A stretch of 64,000 nt of DNA from Saturnia japonica (GCA_033032175.1 CM065317.1:19241279-19305278), one strand, 5' to 3'. Shown: positions 23,809-37,685, counted from the first letter of the stretch. A program made the numbers and translations. The notes: generated by a model from the sequence alone, not told the origin.

Positions 23809-24371
23809 TTAATTTGAAGTTAGTATTAAATTTAAATATAAGTGAATTATAAATAGTTAATTGCCAAATGCTGCCAGGTTCGGCCCAGGGTTTCTTAAAG
23901 GGGTAAAACCTGTGGAAAGGTTGTCTACGAAAGTACCATTACCGCACTTATTTCTATCGATTTTTACAATTTCATCCCTGCTGACTTAAACTTTTGTTTA
24001 CATTTAAGTCCTGCTGACACAGACTTTACCTGATATGGTAAATAAAGAACCACGTGGACATTAACTGGACCCCGTTCAGTCAGTTCACATGGAGCTCCGC
24101 CCATCTGCTTTGAATAAAACATTTTTCTTCACCGGCCACCAGACGCTGTTTTGCATTGCGTCAATAATTCATTTATGCAAATAACAAAATGTCCCTGTTC
24201 GATCAGGTTTAGCATGTGTAGTATTAACATCATTCTCGACGTTAGCGGGTTTTTATTTCGAATGCGAAAAATGTACGTTTTCCTGTGTTGCCATCATAAA
24301 GAACCAAATTACCTAAACACATACAATCGCTTCGAAGATCAATAGATGTTTTATAAAAAAACTATTCTTTA

Positions 24372-24736
24372 CTAGCTGTGCACGTGGTTTCGCACGTGAT
24401 TTCGCAGTAATTATTATCGATTCATTAGTATTATAAGTATTATCTCTCAGCGGTATTCCTTTGGAAACATCATATCTCCCATAATTGTACATCAAATTAA
24501 ATAGTTCAAACATCATTTTAAAGCTTATGTTTCCCGCTATTGATGAAAAAGACAAATGGGTTCATAAAAAAATATTTAAACACTTTTGCATCTGATAATG
24601 GCATTCCTCATGAAAATAATATATTGAAGTAACATGTAAGAGGTGCCATCTATTAACAGTTTGTTTAACTAGCATGACTTCTGGTAGTTAGATTGTTTAA
24701 ATTCTAATATAATGTGCGAAATATTCGCAGGGGCAG
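24372..24736. mobile_element. Two opposed Helitron-like 3' ends
   Basis: The left edge is a minus-strand end: CACGTGCGAAACCACGTG, a CACGTG-armed hairpin, then CACAG and CTAG (24375-24372). The right edge is a plus-strand end with the perfect hairpin GCGAAATATTCGC followed by AGGGGCAGG, where CTAG has decayed. It may be two adjacent truncated copies. The 330 bases between are AT-rich. Confidence 0.45.
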
Positions 24737-25115
24737 GTATTTTTTTTATATTAAAATATTACCATGGACGTATATAAAAGGCGGACGTAGTTCCGCTAAG
24801 ATGAAAGTGAAGCACAGCAGTGGCGGACACATAAGTGTATGAGAGGTTTTAGAGTATTGCCTTGAGAAGAAAATTTCCTCATTTTAAAATAAAATTACAC
24901 AAAAGTTTTTGAACTCCGGGAGATTCAGAGAAAGAGAACATTACTTCGCTGTCAGTAAACTTTCGCACATCAAAAGATTTTATCATAGTTAAATTCGCCT
25001 GAGCGGCCTACTTTAAGTCGGCGCACAGAAGAATAAAAGACATGTAGATCTCTTTATCCATGGGTAAAGAATTATAACAAAAAAAAAACAATTTAATGAT
25101 AATTTTATTTATCAA

Positions 25116-25230
25116 CTAGCTTTGCCCTTGGCGCCACTTGCGTGGACTACAGAATTTTTGTTTATAAAGATATCGTGATAATTTGTTTTTAGATATGGAT
25201 CGAGTGTCTAAGGAGTAAAAAGAAATTGAT
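25116..25230 (-). mobile_element. Helitron-like 3' end fragment
   Basis: Minus-strand terminus with CTAG at 25119-25116 next to the GCCCTTGGCGCCACTTGCGT stretch, which corresponds to the CCCGCG-rich hairpin of other copies. The 5' part is not identifiable. Confidence 0.5.
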
Positions 25231-25370
25231 CAACACCTATTCACTATGTTAACCCAACATAAGGAATAACTTTTAAGAATAGTAACTTTTCATATAATTG
25301 TATTTTACTTTCAAATGATAGATCCATTTCTAGAGAAACTCCTCCAATTTTATGGGGTGAAAACGAATAT

Positions 25371-25590
25371 TGTAACGCGCGGTGCAGTGCATTTACTCTA
25401 TCGCAACCCTATCTGCCACCCTATCCCTGCGTCTCTGATCATGTGACCGCGCATCGCGACCTTCAGTCCGCCAGCCACCGCTCTTGCGTGCGCTCATATA
25501 TATTGTGTCATTAGATTGTTTAAATAATTTCCGCCAATATATATATTTAATAAAAACTAATTTTGTGCTCTGATCCAGTAGTGCTCAAAT
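25371..25590 (+). mobile_element. Possible solo LTR
   Basis: A GC-richer block begins TGTAACGCGCGGTGCAGTGC. It contains a TATATATAT stretch and then TTTAATAAAAACTAATTTTG, with a GTGCTC motif near its end, an arrangement seen in LTRs (TATA, AATAAA, end). No matching second LTR or clear target duplication is visible, so this is speculative. Confidence 0.25.
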
Positions 25591-26556
25591 AATTTATTGA
25601 AAAAAAATTTAAAAGCTTTCTATATACCATCTTGCAAATACAACATAATATTATGTATAAATTAAAAAAATAGTTTGATGGAAAATGTAATCAATAAACT
25701 GTGAATATGTAGTATTGATAAACACTTTAGTAATAATTTATTGATTTCATAAATGAACACTTAATAATATTATAATTAATTGGGTAAATAAATTGTATTC
25801 GAACAAATTATTATAAATCTACCACAGTTCCGGTTAATTTGTATGTTTAATTAATGGCAACACTGGCCGGTATTGTGTTTTAATTACATCACGATAATTG
25901 TAAGTAAAAATCAAGAAATCAATTGAATATATTACAATTTGATCTCCTGGTGTTCTTTAATGAAACTGCTAAGGTTCCGACACTTCTTTACCACAAATGA
26001 CAGCATTTTTAAATACAGAACTAAACACGTCAATACCGTCACTAGAGCGAGGTCTGAGACGATAATGGCGAGCGACTGACTTACTATGGTGTAAATGTGT
26101 GCGTGCGTGCTCGTACGTATAAGCGAACTGACTTACTATGAGTGATTCAATTTTTGTATGCTATCAAAATTTCTTTGAAATCTGTCGCACCGCTTTTGAG
26201 TTAAGTCTAAAAATATAAACAGACCGACATACAACAATTTTTTCAACATCATGTAGTCAGTTGCCTTTATAATAGGTATAGGGCCCAATATTATTACTAA
26301 GCCTCTATATTGGGTGAAATTCTCATTTCATTGACTAAGGACTTTGGACTTGACGTTTCCAGGAATAGATTACAAATTTGTCACAGATTATCGCAGATTG
26401 GAGTAATTACAGTGATTGTCCAGCATCTTGTCACCATTTCAATTGACATCTCCTTGGACTTAATTTGTTTAAATGTGTCAACTTAAAACGTAATAAGAAC
26501 TTTAGAAAATTTTGAAAACACCATCAATTTTTTTAAAAAAGAAAAACAAAAATAAT

Positions 26557-26575
26557 TTTATTTACAGATTTTATT
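26557..26575 (-). terminator. Polyadenylation signals of the cuticular protein gene
   Basis: Two AATAAA hexamers on the minus strand, at 26575-26570 and 26562-26557, lie about 215 bases past the stop codon. This implies a 3' UTR of roughly 230-250 bases. Confidence 0.55.
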
Positions 26576-26787
26576 CATATTTACAATAAAAAATAGAGCA
26601 TCACAGCGAACTCGATGTAAAAAAATCAAAATGGACTTTAATATAGTTACGTTGGTATTCCTAATAGTTTCCGCATCAAGATGTTGGTAAAAATATTTTT
26701 TCAAAGCAATGGCGGATAAAATAGACGAAACCATAATTGAGTATTTATTTGAGAAAGAGTTTGAACACAATGTGTTTTTTGAGGTGC

Positions 26788-27142
26788 TTAGTGATGTCCG
26801 TAGTACCCAGCACCACTGTAGCCGAGTCCGTGTCCGTATCCGCCATATCCGCCGTATCCGCCTAATCCTCCGTATGAGCCATATCCGCCTAATCCTCCGT
26901 ATGAGCCGTATCCGCCGTATCCTCCGTGTCCTACCTGATTAACGTAACTCACAGCGGGAGCGCTGTATCCGTGACCGTGGCCTGAAATATAAAAAAAGTA
27001 TTTATAATTTTAGACCAACTATCACATTGACTCATTGCAGCTTCTTCTTTGACACTACTTTTCTTCAGAATCATTTGTGTTTTTGTACGACAAAACTCCG
27101 AACATTACAGCGTTTATTACTATTAATTAACTAACCTACGAG

Positions 27143-27177
<35 letters not shown>

Positions 27178-30100
27178 TGTAGTCATACCTACTATAATGA
27201 TAATGAAATTAGCATTAATAATTAAAATTAAGTTAATGATACTTCATATATAAAGCTAGAATCAAAGAGATTAAACGAATATCTACAATCAAAGAGACGG
27301 TACGTAGAAGACAAGTTTGTTGATTAAAATAAGTTACACATAAACTCGTCAAAGATATTGTATTGTATTGATATGATGTAGATATTATATATATATACAT
27401 TATATATAATGCGCATTATGATACCGTAAATAAATATGGGTACACAATTTCACATACGAGCATTTAATTCCAAACCAAGCAAAACTTGTAGTATGGTAAC
27501 TAAACAGCTGATATACTAACACTGATACACACACTTGATAATTATGCTCAACACACAAAGTTTGACATGGGGAGTGATCAAACCCGCAATTTCTCTGCTC
27601 CATAGTAGCAAGAGGCCTGGCAAATGGCAACCATATATATCAACTAAAACCAATTGAAAGTCGATATGACTTTATCGTATGGTTTTATATACACACCACA
27701 ATAAATATAATGAAATAGAAATTACTTGATTTCATTGACATGAAAATGTATGTATGATAAATAATTGTATGAATATTTACTGTAGACGTTCTATATTGTT
27801 TAATGTCTTTGTAAAAACTTCAATAATGTTTATATTTTTATTCAAACAACTAATTAATATTTCAAAACAATTGCTTGTTAACCTCGTTTCTTCGTTAAAT
27901 ATGATTTAAAACTCTAAAAAAGTCTTATTTAAATATTACGATACAAGAATGTAATATGCAAAAGATATTATAGCTTAAATAATGAATAAAGAAGTATCTC
28001 GTGAGTAAACACTTCGTAATTTAAACCCTTGTGGAGTTTTTCTGTTTTCAATCTGTATTGAATGGTTTATGTACGAGTACGTAGTACTAGTACATTGCAC
28101 TCTCGTATCGTATGAAAATCATTATATTGAATTTCACCGGCTTCTGCCGTCGAGATTTTTTTCCTCTCATACAATAAAATTATGCTTGCATGAAGTAGAA
28201 TCGATTAGCATTAAACAAAAATTAGTCAATTACATTCATTGTTATGGAAAATGTATGCTTGACTAACTGTGCAAGATTTGTTTTGACAAAAATAAGTGAA
28301 TGGTTCCTAAGACTGTTTCCCGGTGTTTTCTATAATTTCCCCATATTATCTCAATTTAAAAAAAAACTCCTATACCAGTTTGCCCTTTCCAGTAGGTAGC
28401 TAATAACTTGACCACAATGCCACCAATCCTCTTCAGAAATAACTTAAAAACCATTAAAAAACTCATAACATAAAAAGACATACCCAAAGAGTAGAAGGCT
28501 ATGAAATAAAGGAAAAAAATATATTTGTGATTATCTAAATAAAAATAAAATGCTGTCCGTCGGTAAACGTATCACTTGAGAACGACTGAACCGATTGCGC
28601 TAATTCTATTTTAAAATGTTAGTAATAATTCAAATAACGTTTTTAGGGAGATAAACATTTGAAAATTTACCCGAAAACTTGGTAAATTTTGGAATAACTA
28701 AAATTTTCTTTTTTTATGAACTGAAGATTATTTACAATTTGAGTGACGGATATGAGTAATTATTATTTAGCTTTGTCCGTTATGGTTCTGGAAGAATTTT
28801 CAGGGAAAAAATCGGGATAGGTGACGCTGCGGTCTATTTACTATTGGAAAAGACAAAACAACTAACTAGTTGTTTATAAACCAAAGTTACATGTTACGCG
28901 TTTGTTACTTAACTATTGAACAATAGTAAAGTTCAACTTATTAATGTTAATTATCGTGTGTTACCCACAATTGTGAGTCATAATATTTGTTAATTAGTTC
29001 CCACACGCGTACTGAGCCAACTTACGATAGTAAAGACCTTATTCTTACTGTTGAGTAAGCATGTTCGACGTCTGATTATAATATACTGTATAAACTATTT
29101 TTATAACATATTTCGCACTCAATTGTCACACAGTTAAAAGGACAGAGAATAATCCAGTGTAAAATATTTAATGATTTCAATAATTAGGCCATATGGGTTA
29201 AACATTATAAATTCTATATGCAAATAACTAAGCCTAGTGAGAAAATTGGTTGTCAAGTGCAGCTGCCGGAACACACCTATAGGTTTGGCGACAGATTTTC
29301 AATTTGAGGGTGGTTACTAGCCAGGCGGGCTTTAGAAAAAGGCGATAAGCCATGCTATGGTTTCAACATGGTGTTTTCCATCACCGGGCACACAGGCTCA
29401 TTGCAAGGATTCGAACTTACGTCGATCGACGCCGGTCTGTACACGCTACCACTATGCTATTATTGCTTCAAATATTAAAGTAATACATATTAAATCGCAA
29501 CATTTGTATGATTGACCTTCAAATAAATATAATACACGCACATACAAAAAAAGATGAAAGAAAATGATTAAAGTTAAAAACACATGGTAAAGTTATTTTA
29601 AACATTTCTCACCGAGACCGTATCCACCAGCACCGGAGTATCCGCCAAGGCCGCCGTATCCACCACCATATCCGCCGTATCCGCCATATCCGAGGCCGCC
29701 GTGCGAGGTCGTGTATGCAACCTTACTTACTGTAGCCGGGGCGTCTAACAACGAAATTAATACTTTATTAAATTTAGGTCCTTAGAAGGCACTTATTAAT
29801 GTAAAACACTATCATCACCAGTTGAGAAAACATCTCAGTCGTCGAGAAGAGTTGGCAACTCGATCAAGTATATAATTTTCTTTTAACCTAGTAAATTATA
29901 TTTACATTAGTTTTAGTGAATGTACAGAGAAGAAGTCCCTTCCAAACATCGCTATCATTCACATAATTCACCTTAAAATAATCTTTTTCACAGTAAAACC
30001 GGCTAAAGACTTTGTGAAACAGTTATAACAAATGTCCGTTATTTAATTGTTTGGTTGGTTCAATCCTTACGTCACTGGACTTTTATGTGGTGGACGTCTT

Positions 30101-33100
30101 TATCCTATCTACGCCTGGATATTAAATATCTATATAATTATGTAGGTGTATCAGTATGACTTTGTATAAGACCATTCCTTCATAATTCTTATATTCCTGT
30201 TCAATCATTCGGTTGTGTATCCCGGCAACTTTTTTATGTACTAGAAATTTTTAACTGCATTTAAATACCCGGGTTATTTATTTATGATTCTTTAAAGCCC
30301 TTGTTGGAGTCAAAATTTGATTTTCATAATATAAGATATCATTTCACCAGTATTTCTCACAGCGTGGTTTTTTTGGCTACGTTTTACTTCATCTACAAGG
30401 AATAACGTCAATTATAAAATACATGTAACTTGTAATTGTAAACAAATTAATTGTTACATGCCGTCATGTAAGGACTAGAACGTAAGAATTATAAACATAT
30501 CGAAACTCCAAAACTTCAGTCGCTGCTGTAGGTATGGTATTAAAAAACCAAGAGCAAAGGATATTATTGATTTAATTATTCAACCAGAACGACTTTGATT
30601 GAAAAAATCTATACGTATATCTAAAATAACAACAGAATCGTATTATTAATCATCGGAATGATTCATTTGTCCGTCAAACCGCAACAAATCGCCAATCCAG
30701 CCACAAAGTAAAGGCCAGTGAATGAGTTAAAAAAAAAACAACGGATAAAATTGATTTAGTTTACGCGTGACCGGTAATAAACCAACTATCTTACAACAAA
30801 AATCTGTTTACAATAAAAAATACAAATATATACTTTCACGGTCAATTGAAACAAAGCTGACCTTAACTTGCCTTCAATGTTTCGGTTATTTATTTCATAA
30901 CTTATTATCTGTTATAATGATAGTATCATTCCGCTATTTCTTACATAATTGGAAGTTATGGAACTATAAATCTTAAAAAATAATACATAAATTTACATAA
31001 GCTTGTAAAATATTATATTGAAACACAAATATTATCAGTTCCTATGGATCTGTAAAACAGTATGTATTTTATTATGCGCCCAAAATGTTTCCCGTTAAAA
31101 AAACCTACAACGTATTTAAATATTTAGCTTCTTGAGTCAATGAACATAAAGTTCCCACGTAATGTATATGATGCCAGCCATTGTGCATTTTTATCTGACT
31201 TATCAACGGGTCAAATGCCGCCGCGGCTCTTTCTGTTTTACAAGAGAATTTCAAAAGAAATAATATTAAATTTTGTTTTGCCTGGTATTATTTAATATAT
31301 TTATTACAATGAATAAGATAAACAAATATTCTTACAGCGTAATATTTATCTGCGGATTTATGTTTCTGAAGGGCGCAAAACCAAATAAAAAACAGTTTTT
31401 TTTTACAAATAGATTGCTTATTCATGTCTGTCTAGCTGTATGGCATCCACTATAAATTCACAATGAAAATCTCATTGTGATTAGCGTTATATATACGATG
31501 GATCGTCATATATCATCACCATCACTATAATTTCAATCATCACCGTAATCGTCATTTTTGTACTAACTTGAATTTTTTTTTAATCGAAAGAATATAAACA
31601 ATTGATTAATCTGAAGAACTACTATGGTTGAAATAAGTCACTAATATTTATTTCACATTCAGATTCTCAGCACGTATAACTTTTAGAACGAAAACTCTGC
31701 TCTTGTAAATTTTGGTAATATGTAGTAAAAACGTCTGAAGGCAATAACGTGATATCTAATAGTATAATAACAATAATTAATTTTTCAGGATTATTATCGC
31801 CTTTATACCTATAGTATAAAGTGTAAAATTGAATAAACTTTCGAATGAATAGAGCTTACGGAACAAAGGTGGGAATAGAAGATAATGAGCGTTAAGAAGC
31901 ATTATGTTGTAAAGTACAACAGTAGGTATCTAAAGACAAAACCACTATTTTATATCTCAAAATGATTGCACTTCACCACCGCTTAATGATGAAGAAGAGA
32001 ATAGTTAATTAATTTCTTACAAATTCCACACATCACAGGAAAATATTATAGGAAATATGTATGTATTAAATAAAACGAAAAATTTATAATACATCCCTGA
32101 AAGATGAACTACTTAAAGACAGATGGATCAAAGTTAACATAATTATTACAATGAGTGAATAGTTGTTAATAAGATAGAGAAAATTGAATCGACTGTTTTT
32201 AATCAAAAAATATTTAAAGCTCACATACACACATATGCGGCCATTGATTGTGTTAAGGATATTAAAGATAAAATAAATAAGCCAGATTATTAAAAGGAAA
32301 CAAAAAACAAACAAGTAACAAAAACACGACTAAAAAAGAATATCTTCTATTTTTTCTTTTGATTTGATTTCCAGTTGTCATACTTAAATACAATAGAGTC
32401 CCACAATTAAGGCGAATTTAACGACATATCGTATGCTAAAACCCATCAAGCCGTGTAGGCTGCAGAGCGTGACAAAGAAATAAATATACATACATATACA
32501 TACGCTCGACAAATATAACCTTCTTCTTCGCAGTCCGGTAAAAAGGTGAAAATATATAAATAACATGAATATAAAGGTATTTGAAAAATTTGAACTATAA
32601 AATTAAATTTATATGGATTGGTATCTCTTACCAGCATCGGTTAAAGAAAGAACCGCTCTATTTTATTCTCGTATTAATCTCTTAGAACGATTTCCTCTGG
32701 TCCCGGTGCATTTAACTGCTATTTTATTGCAATTCTAACAGTAGTTTATCGCATCCTTTATTTGTTCATCGGAAACGCTCGGAGGTCCTTTGAAATTTAT
32801 AAGGCATTCCAATAGTTTCCTTGGAATTGTTCGATTCGATTTTATCTTTCATTCTATTCCATTTGTGCTAATTGATCTTTTTAAATGCTATTAGACTATG
32901 ATTCTATGGTCCTATTTAGGGAAAATTAATTAAACATTGTCATAATTTATTTGTGCATAATTGTAATATGGAAATGATAAACTGTTTTCAGTTTCCCAAA
33001 CTGCAAAAAGCATAAAACAGTAATATAAAAGTTGATTATTGTGAACTTATCTCATAATGTATATTCATATTCACAAAAGTATATTTCTGTGGTATATTGA

Positions 33101-36100
33101 TTAATTAACAAGAAATTGATAACGTTATAAAGGTTCTCCAAAAGGTTAATCCTGTAACAATATGAGGATGAGAATTGGAGTTGAGACCCGCGCGGAATGC
33201 GACTCTCCACCCGCTTCCCCGATGACACCCGCGTTGTACAGCGCGCAACGCTATTATTTAATATAGGTTTTTTTATTCTCTTCCTATACTGAGCCAGTTG
33301 TTATTTTTTGTTCACTATACCAGGACCCGTCAATGACGTCACCGCACTCCGGTCTCAACTTATCGCGCACGAGTATTACATATAAAGTTGAACAACGTTT
33401 CAGGGTGAGTCAAGTCTGTGGAGCAATAAATGTCGATGTCCCAATGGAATGTTTAGTTCATTATATCTATGTAGTTTTGAACTATTTTTACAAATCTCGG
33501 ATGAGATATTTTTTTAACGCATTGTATTCCGCAAGGTATTGTAATGATGAAAAGGGCATCATAAATTCAAATCATAAGTTAAAAAAGTATGAACTGTACT
33601 CGAGTTTATTAGATAATGTATGAAAATTGTAGGCTATGTAGCTTATAATCAACGTCGTCTCTGTCTTGAATTATAACCCAAGCTTTTATAGGTCTTACTG
33701 ACTTGAAGTTCGGATAGATTGTAATAATAATAATGATATTTATTTGTCACAATATTTAACCAAAGGTGTCTTTTTAATTTATTGTTGCCAGCATATTCCT
33801 ATTACTGTTTTTTCGCTCTACTGTTGTCTAGTTGATCAGATCAGATCAGATCAGATAGGTTTTTTTTAACATGAGTTAATAATAGCTATAATTTAATACT
33901 GATTAGTTATTTTAACTCACAGCCTGCATATCCGAGACCTCCGTGGCCGAGACCTCCGTGGCCGAGACCGCCATAGCCGAGACCATCATAGCCGATTCCA
34001 TGGGCGCCAAAGCCGGCACCACCATAGCCCAGACTTGAGAGACCTCGCTTCTCGGTTTTCTTCTCGTCATCAGCGCAGACAGCGCTAATGGCCAAAACGG
34101 CTACAATCTGTAACAATACATAGTTATTAATAATCTTTAAAAAATAATTTTGAAGATTATTTAAAGTGAACAATATATCATCCCTTTAGTATAAAATATT
34201 TTCATGATTCAAGGTAAAAAACCTAGTTTTAGAAGGGTTTAAAATTTTATCTGGTTCTAAACTTTATAATTATCTCCAGTGGAAAGTTGCTTGTATTGTT
34301 CATCCTTTACAACAACTGAGTATCGTCATCATGGATGATAAAATATTATCTTTAGGTACTGTTTACTAAAATGATCGGTACTATCACTATTATCATTTTT
34401 GTTAAAAAACCATCTACTTCGTATTTAATTGTTAACGGACTATAATATTTAACAATTTGTCTTATTTTTCTATTAGTGCAAATGTGCTTCGTCTATAGAT
34501 GTAACAAGCCTCCTAGTGCTTATAATGATACCATTTAATCAATGTTGACTTTAATTCATTTTATTAAAATAGGTCTTTTGTTTTCCTTTTTTTAATATTC
34601 TCCAAGTCGACTGTTAAATTGAATCTCTCTCTCTAGACTAACCTTACTGTCTCTGATAATCTTATCATTAATCTAACGTCAGGTACGATTCTGGTAAAAC
34701 ACAATAAAACATTTTTCCAGTTCACTTCTCTAAAAGTCCTTAATTATAGCCAGTGTATTATCTTCAGAAACAATTCCCAAACAACCGCATCTGAAGTTAA
34801 CCCATCTGCTATGAATTCCACAATTCTAACTTCCCGTAACACTGACATCGATTCGCATGATTCATCATTCGATTGCAAAACATTACCATCGTCATACTCA
34901 GGACAATTGTCTGCCCTGCAATTGACTGGTCAATAATTGTCTGTTGTTAAACGTGTGTCAATATCACCGTGATATTTGAACAAAGCTTGTATTGCAAAAT
35001 GTTTTCTTTTCAAACAATGCTATGACTTGATTATTTCGTTTTCGTTATTATTGGCCTTTGTAACAAATTTAGGGACACCGTGACCTTTAATTAAAACATT
35101 TTTTGGACATATATTCAAGAATTTTAGAAGCGATGTTGATTCAGCGATAGGATGATCATGGTGTAGCATGGTGGTTGGACATTTTAACACCAATAGCTGG
35201 CAATCTCAAGTTAAAAATATATTCCATTTCTCCCCATTTTTTAAACGACTTCAACCAAACAAAGGTAACTCAATTCGAATGTTTTTTTTTTTATGGATGT
35301 TCAGTAATAACTTCTTTGTTTATGAACTTATTTAGATGATTTTTTTATTGGATAGGGTTTTCCATCTTAAGGTTGGTTGCATTTTAATTTCATTGGCTTT
35401 GATCTTCAACTTGAAAAATACACAAGGGAACTCTTCAAAATCATTTCAATTCGTTTTCTTTTTTGTTAAATTTTTTCTTGTTGATTAGCTTCTTGTAATT
35501 AGGAGCACACTGACACTTAGTATCAAATTAGCAATATTTTACAATCAAGTAAGCTTTTTAAAGTTCTAAAAAATTAATCTCATAGCATTTAGTTCTGCTT
35601 GTTTAATTATGACAAGTTTGAAAATGTTTCTATTTCAATTTGCCTTCGATATGTAGCTTCGTTTAATTCTTATTTACGAAGCATGAGTAATTGTTACAAG
35701 TAATAATTAATATACAATGTTCAAGTGTTATCTTTGATATAACAATTTTATTTGTTAATTATGAAGGACTCACACATATACTATAATTATATAGTAATAA
35801 ACGTGCAATATTTAATTACTGTAGATAAATACTAACAACATTTTGTAAAACAGTACAAAAATATGTATAATTAGGTATATAGGAGTTAATAAACAAATTT
35901 CTTGACAGCATTTTTTTACTAAATTTGAATTTAGTTTAGTATTTCCGTGCCTAGTGTGAAAATGTTAGTAAATCAAGTTAAAAATCTAGACGTTTACGTT
36001 ATTTTTTTTTTAAATTAAAACTTTTATATCGTAATAACGCAAAATACGTGATGTTGTTATATGTCTTATTAACATATTAATATTTTTATGGCACGTATAA

Positions 36101-37648
36101 TATTATTGTTACGTATTGTTAATTGCACGAGGTACAGCAACGAGTTATAACCGTAGAATATGTTTATTCAATAAAAAATAAGATACAATCTTTTATATAA
36201 AAATCTTGTGTGCGTCTGTTAGTGATTCTAAAAATTCAGAATGGCTTGACCGATTGAGCTTATATTTTACAAAAAGTGTTTATTTTATCAAGACAATGAC
36301 CCACCTAGTTTTTTATGAAATATATAGGTTATAATAAGTACCTAGTATAATGAAATTAAACACAGATGCCCTGTGAAGCTTTTATACCCTAAGCTAAATA
36401 TTAATTTTTATACTAAGAAATATAATTTTAATCAAGGAGTCCCAAACTTTGAAGAAAAAAGAATAAGGCAAACTACTAGTTTCTTTAAAAAAGGGAAAAA
36501 TAATAACGCAATATAAAATTCGGAGGAGGAAATATTTTTTTAACAAGTGAACTTCCACACCCGCCGCCACAGCGAGCAATTAAAGCAATTTAATTTACAT
36601 AAATCAAGATAAGAAATTAGTTCAAAAGCCGTTTTTTATTATATTATCTTTGTTTGTTTGTTTTATCAATGTCAAGTAAAGTAATAAATAGGGAATTTTT
36701 TCTTCCAAATATTTTAAATGTCCATCATTGTTTTTTTTTGTCTTCTTAAATTAAATTGTACAAATAAACATTAATGACATACATTTCTAAATTAGTATTT
36801 TAATGCATAATTATTAAATTTCTTTAAATATTTTTTGGATAACTATAAGTATAAAGATTTCAAATTACTTGTTAACCGCAAAAAAAAAACTTTTTTTTAT
36901 TAATTAGAAGTAAATCAAAATTATTTCAGCAAGTGATTATTTAATTATAATCAAATAATTTTGGATGTATATAAATTATCGATAATAAAAACAAACGAGG
37001 GCCTAACAGGGAAAATGGACACGTTGGGTAATCTTAAAAGTTAAACGGCTACGGAGACATAGTACAGAAAGGCAATTTTAACAAAACTATGCAATATCCT
37101 GCGTAAGGCAATAATTTACGTCGACAGGTGCGCCCTAATGTATATTATTTTGAACTTTGATTGCGGAAAATATTGTATATAATTAAACATCATAATCCTC
37201 TCATAATTTGATCTTGTATAAGTTTTCCTATCAATTTAATTTAAACTGTGAAATCATGTTTTGTATACTACAGTTATGAAACTTTTGGGGCTTTAATTTT
37301 AAATATTTTTAAGATTAAAACCAAATTACCTAGAATTCTGTAGAATTGACAATACCCTTTCAAACAACGTCAAAGATTTTTCGTCTTAAATATCATTGTA
37401 TTTTAAATAGTTAATTAACATTTACATTTATCTAGGTAAAATACACTAATCGAATTCCATCAAGTGCGTCATGTGGAAAAATACACAATAATAGAACCAA
37501 AAAAGTATGTCTTGATTATTAAAGACTGTTGTGCTGTCAATCGCAATAATAATTGCCACCATTACCTCTCTACTGACCTAGTAAGTGATAAAGAGTAATA
37601 TAATAATTAAATAAATATAATTCCAAATATCCTTACCAGAAATTTCAT
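26788..37648 (-). CDS. Glycine-rich cuticular protein, four exons, complete
   Basis: Structural cuticle protein of the glycine-rich (CPG-like) type, secreted into the exoskeleton. Coding exons: 37648-37637 (ATG AAA TTT CTG), 34107-33921, 29744-29613, 26981-26788. These sum to 525 bases, 174 residues plus stop. All introns are GT-AG: CTG|GTAAGG to TTACAG; T|GTGAGT to GTTGTTAG; G|GTGAGA to TTTCAG. The phases join exactly, giving LGYAG-Y-APATV and YGLG-HGHGYSAP across the last two junctions. The start MKFLIVAVLAISAVCA is a signal peptide with cleavage likely before DDEKK. The mature chain has GYGG, GLGHGG and GYGSYGGLGGYG repeats, interrupted by two related spacers, APATVSKVAYTTSHGG and APAVSYVNQVGHGG. 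It ends GAGYYGHH. No Rebers-Riddiford chitin-binding motif is present. Expression probably follows moult hormones, as for the family; that is inference. Confidence 0.88.
27143..27177. repeat. (TA)n microsatellite
   Basis: About 35 bases of nearly pure TA in the last intron of the cuticular protein gene. Confidence 0.9.
29231..29462 (-). mobile_element. SINE family 2, copy 2 (in cuticle-gene intron)
   Basis: Minus-strand copy with a recognisable tRNA-like head: TGGTAGCGTGTACAGAC, then the box B-like AGTTCGAATCC near 29415. The body blocks are GCCCGCCTGGCTAGTAACCA, CTATAGGTGTGTTCCGGCAG and CTGCACTTGACAACC. It sits about 150 bases downstream of exon 3 of the cuticular protein gene, within its third intron. 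Confidence 0.8.
29760..32390. other. Part of second intron of cuticle gene, nothing recognised
   Basis: AT-rich intronic sequence. Short open frames on both strands lack splice borders or family motifs. Confidence 0.5.
32398..32543. repeat. About 145-bp dispersed repeat, copy 1
   Basis: CCCACAATTAAGGCGAAT, CAAGCCGTGTAGGCTG, AGAGCG, ACATACGCTCG and GCAGTCCGGTAAAAA occur in the same order and spacing at 44037-44178. The right end contains CTCGACAAATATAACCTTCT. No terminal repeats are seen, and the class is unknown. Confidence 0.65.
33179..33360. repeat. GC-rich block bracketed by a 10-bp inverted repeat
   Basis: AGTTGAGACC (33179-33188) and GGTCTCAACT (33351-33360) are exact inverted copies around about 160 bases. 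The left part is unusually GC-rich for this window (CCCGCGCGGAATGCGACTCT) and the right part holds a TGACGTCA (33334-33341). The block lies in the second intron of the cuticular protein gene. It may be a small foldback element. Confidence 0.5.
33834..33857. repeat. (GATCA)n pentanucleotide repeat
   Basis: Four perfect GATCA units then GATA, about 65 bases from the donor of exon 2 of the cuticular protein gene, inside the intron. Confidence 0.9.
34200..37600. other. First intron of cuticle gene, nothing recognised
   Basis: About 3.5 kb of AT-rich intron. The piece 36190-36300 (TGTGCGTCTGTTAGTGATTC, GGCTTGACCGATTGAGCTTA) resembles the opening of a common lepidopteran repeat. A short GC-rich stretch (36551-36580) has no splice context. 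Confidence 0.5.
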
Positions 37649-37685
37649 GATGGATAAGATAGATTCGCAAACAACACAACCAGTG

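Noticed and set aside
25371..25590. Functional LTR retrotransposon
   Set aside because: Only one LTR-like block is visible, with no internal coding region or clear target duplication.
26709..26942. Plus-strand frame rich in RIRHIRRIRL repeats
   Set aside because: It is the antisense of the glycine-rich last exon of the cuticular protein gene; repeated GGATAC-type codons give Arg/Ile repeats on the other strand.
36394..36579. Minus frame beginning LAVAAGVEVHLL as an extra cuticle-gene exon
   Set aside because: No acceptor or donor at suitable positions, and the four identified exons already join in phase without it.
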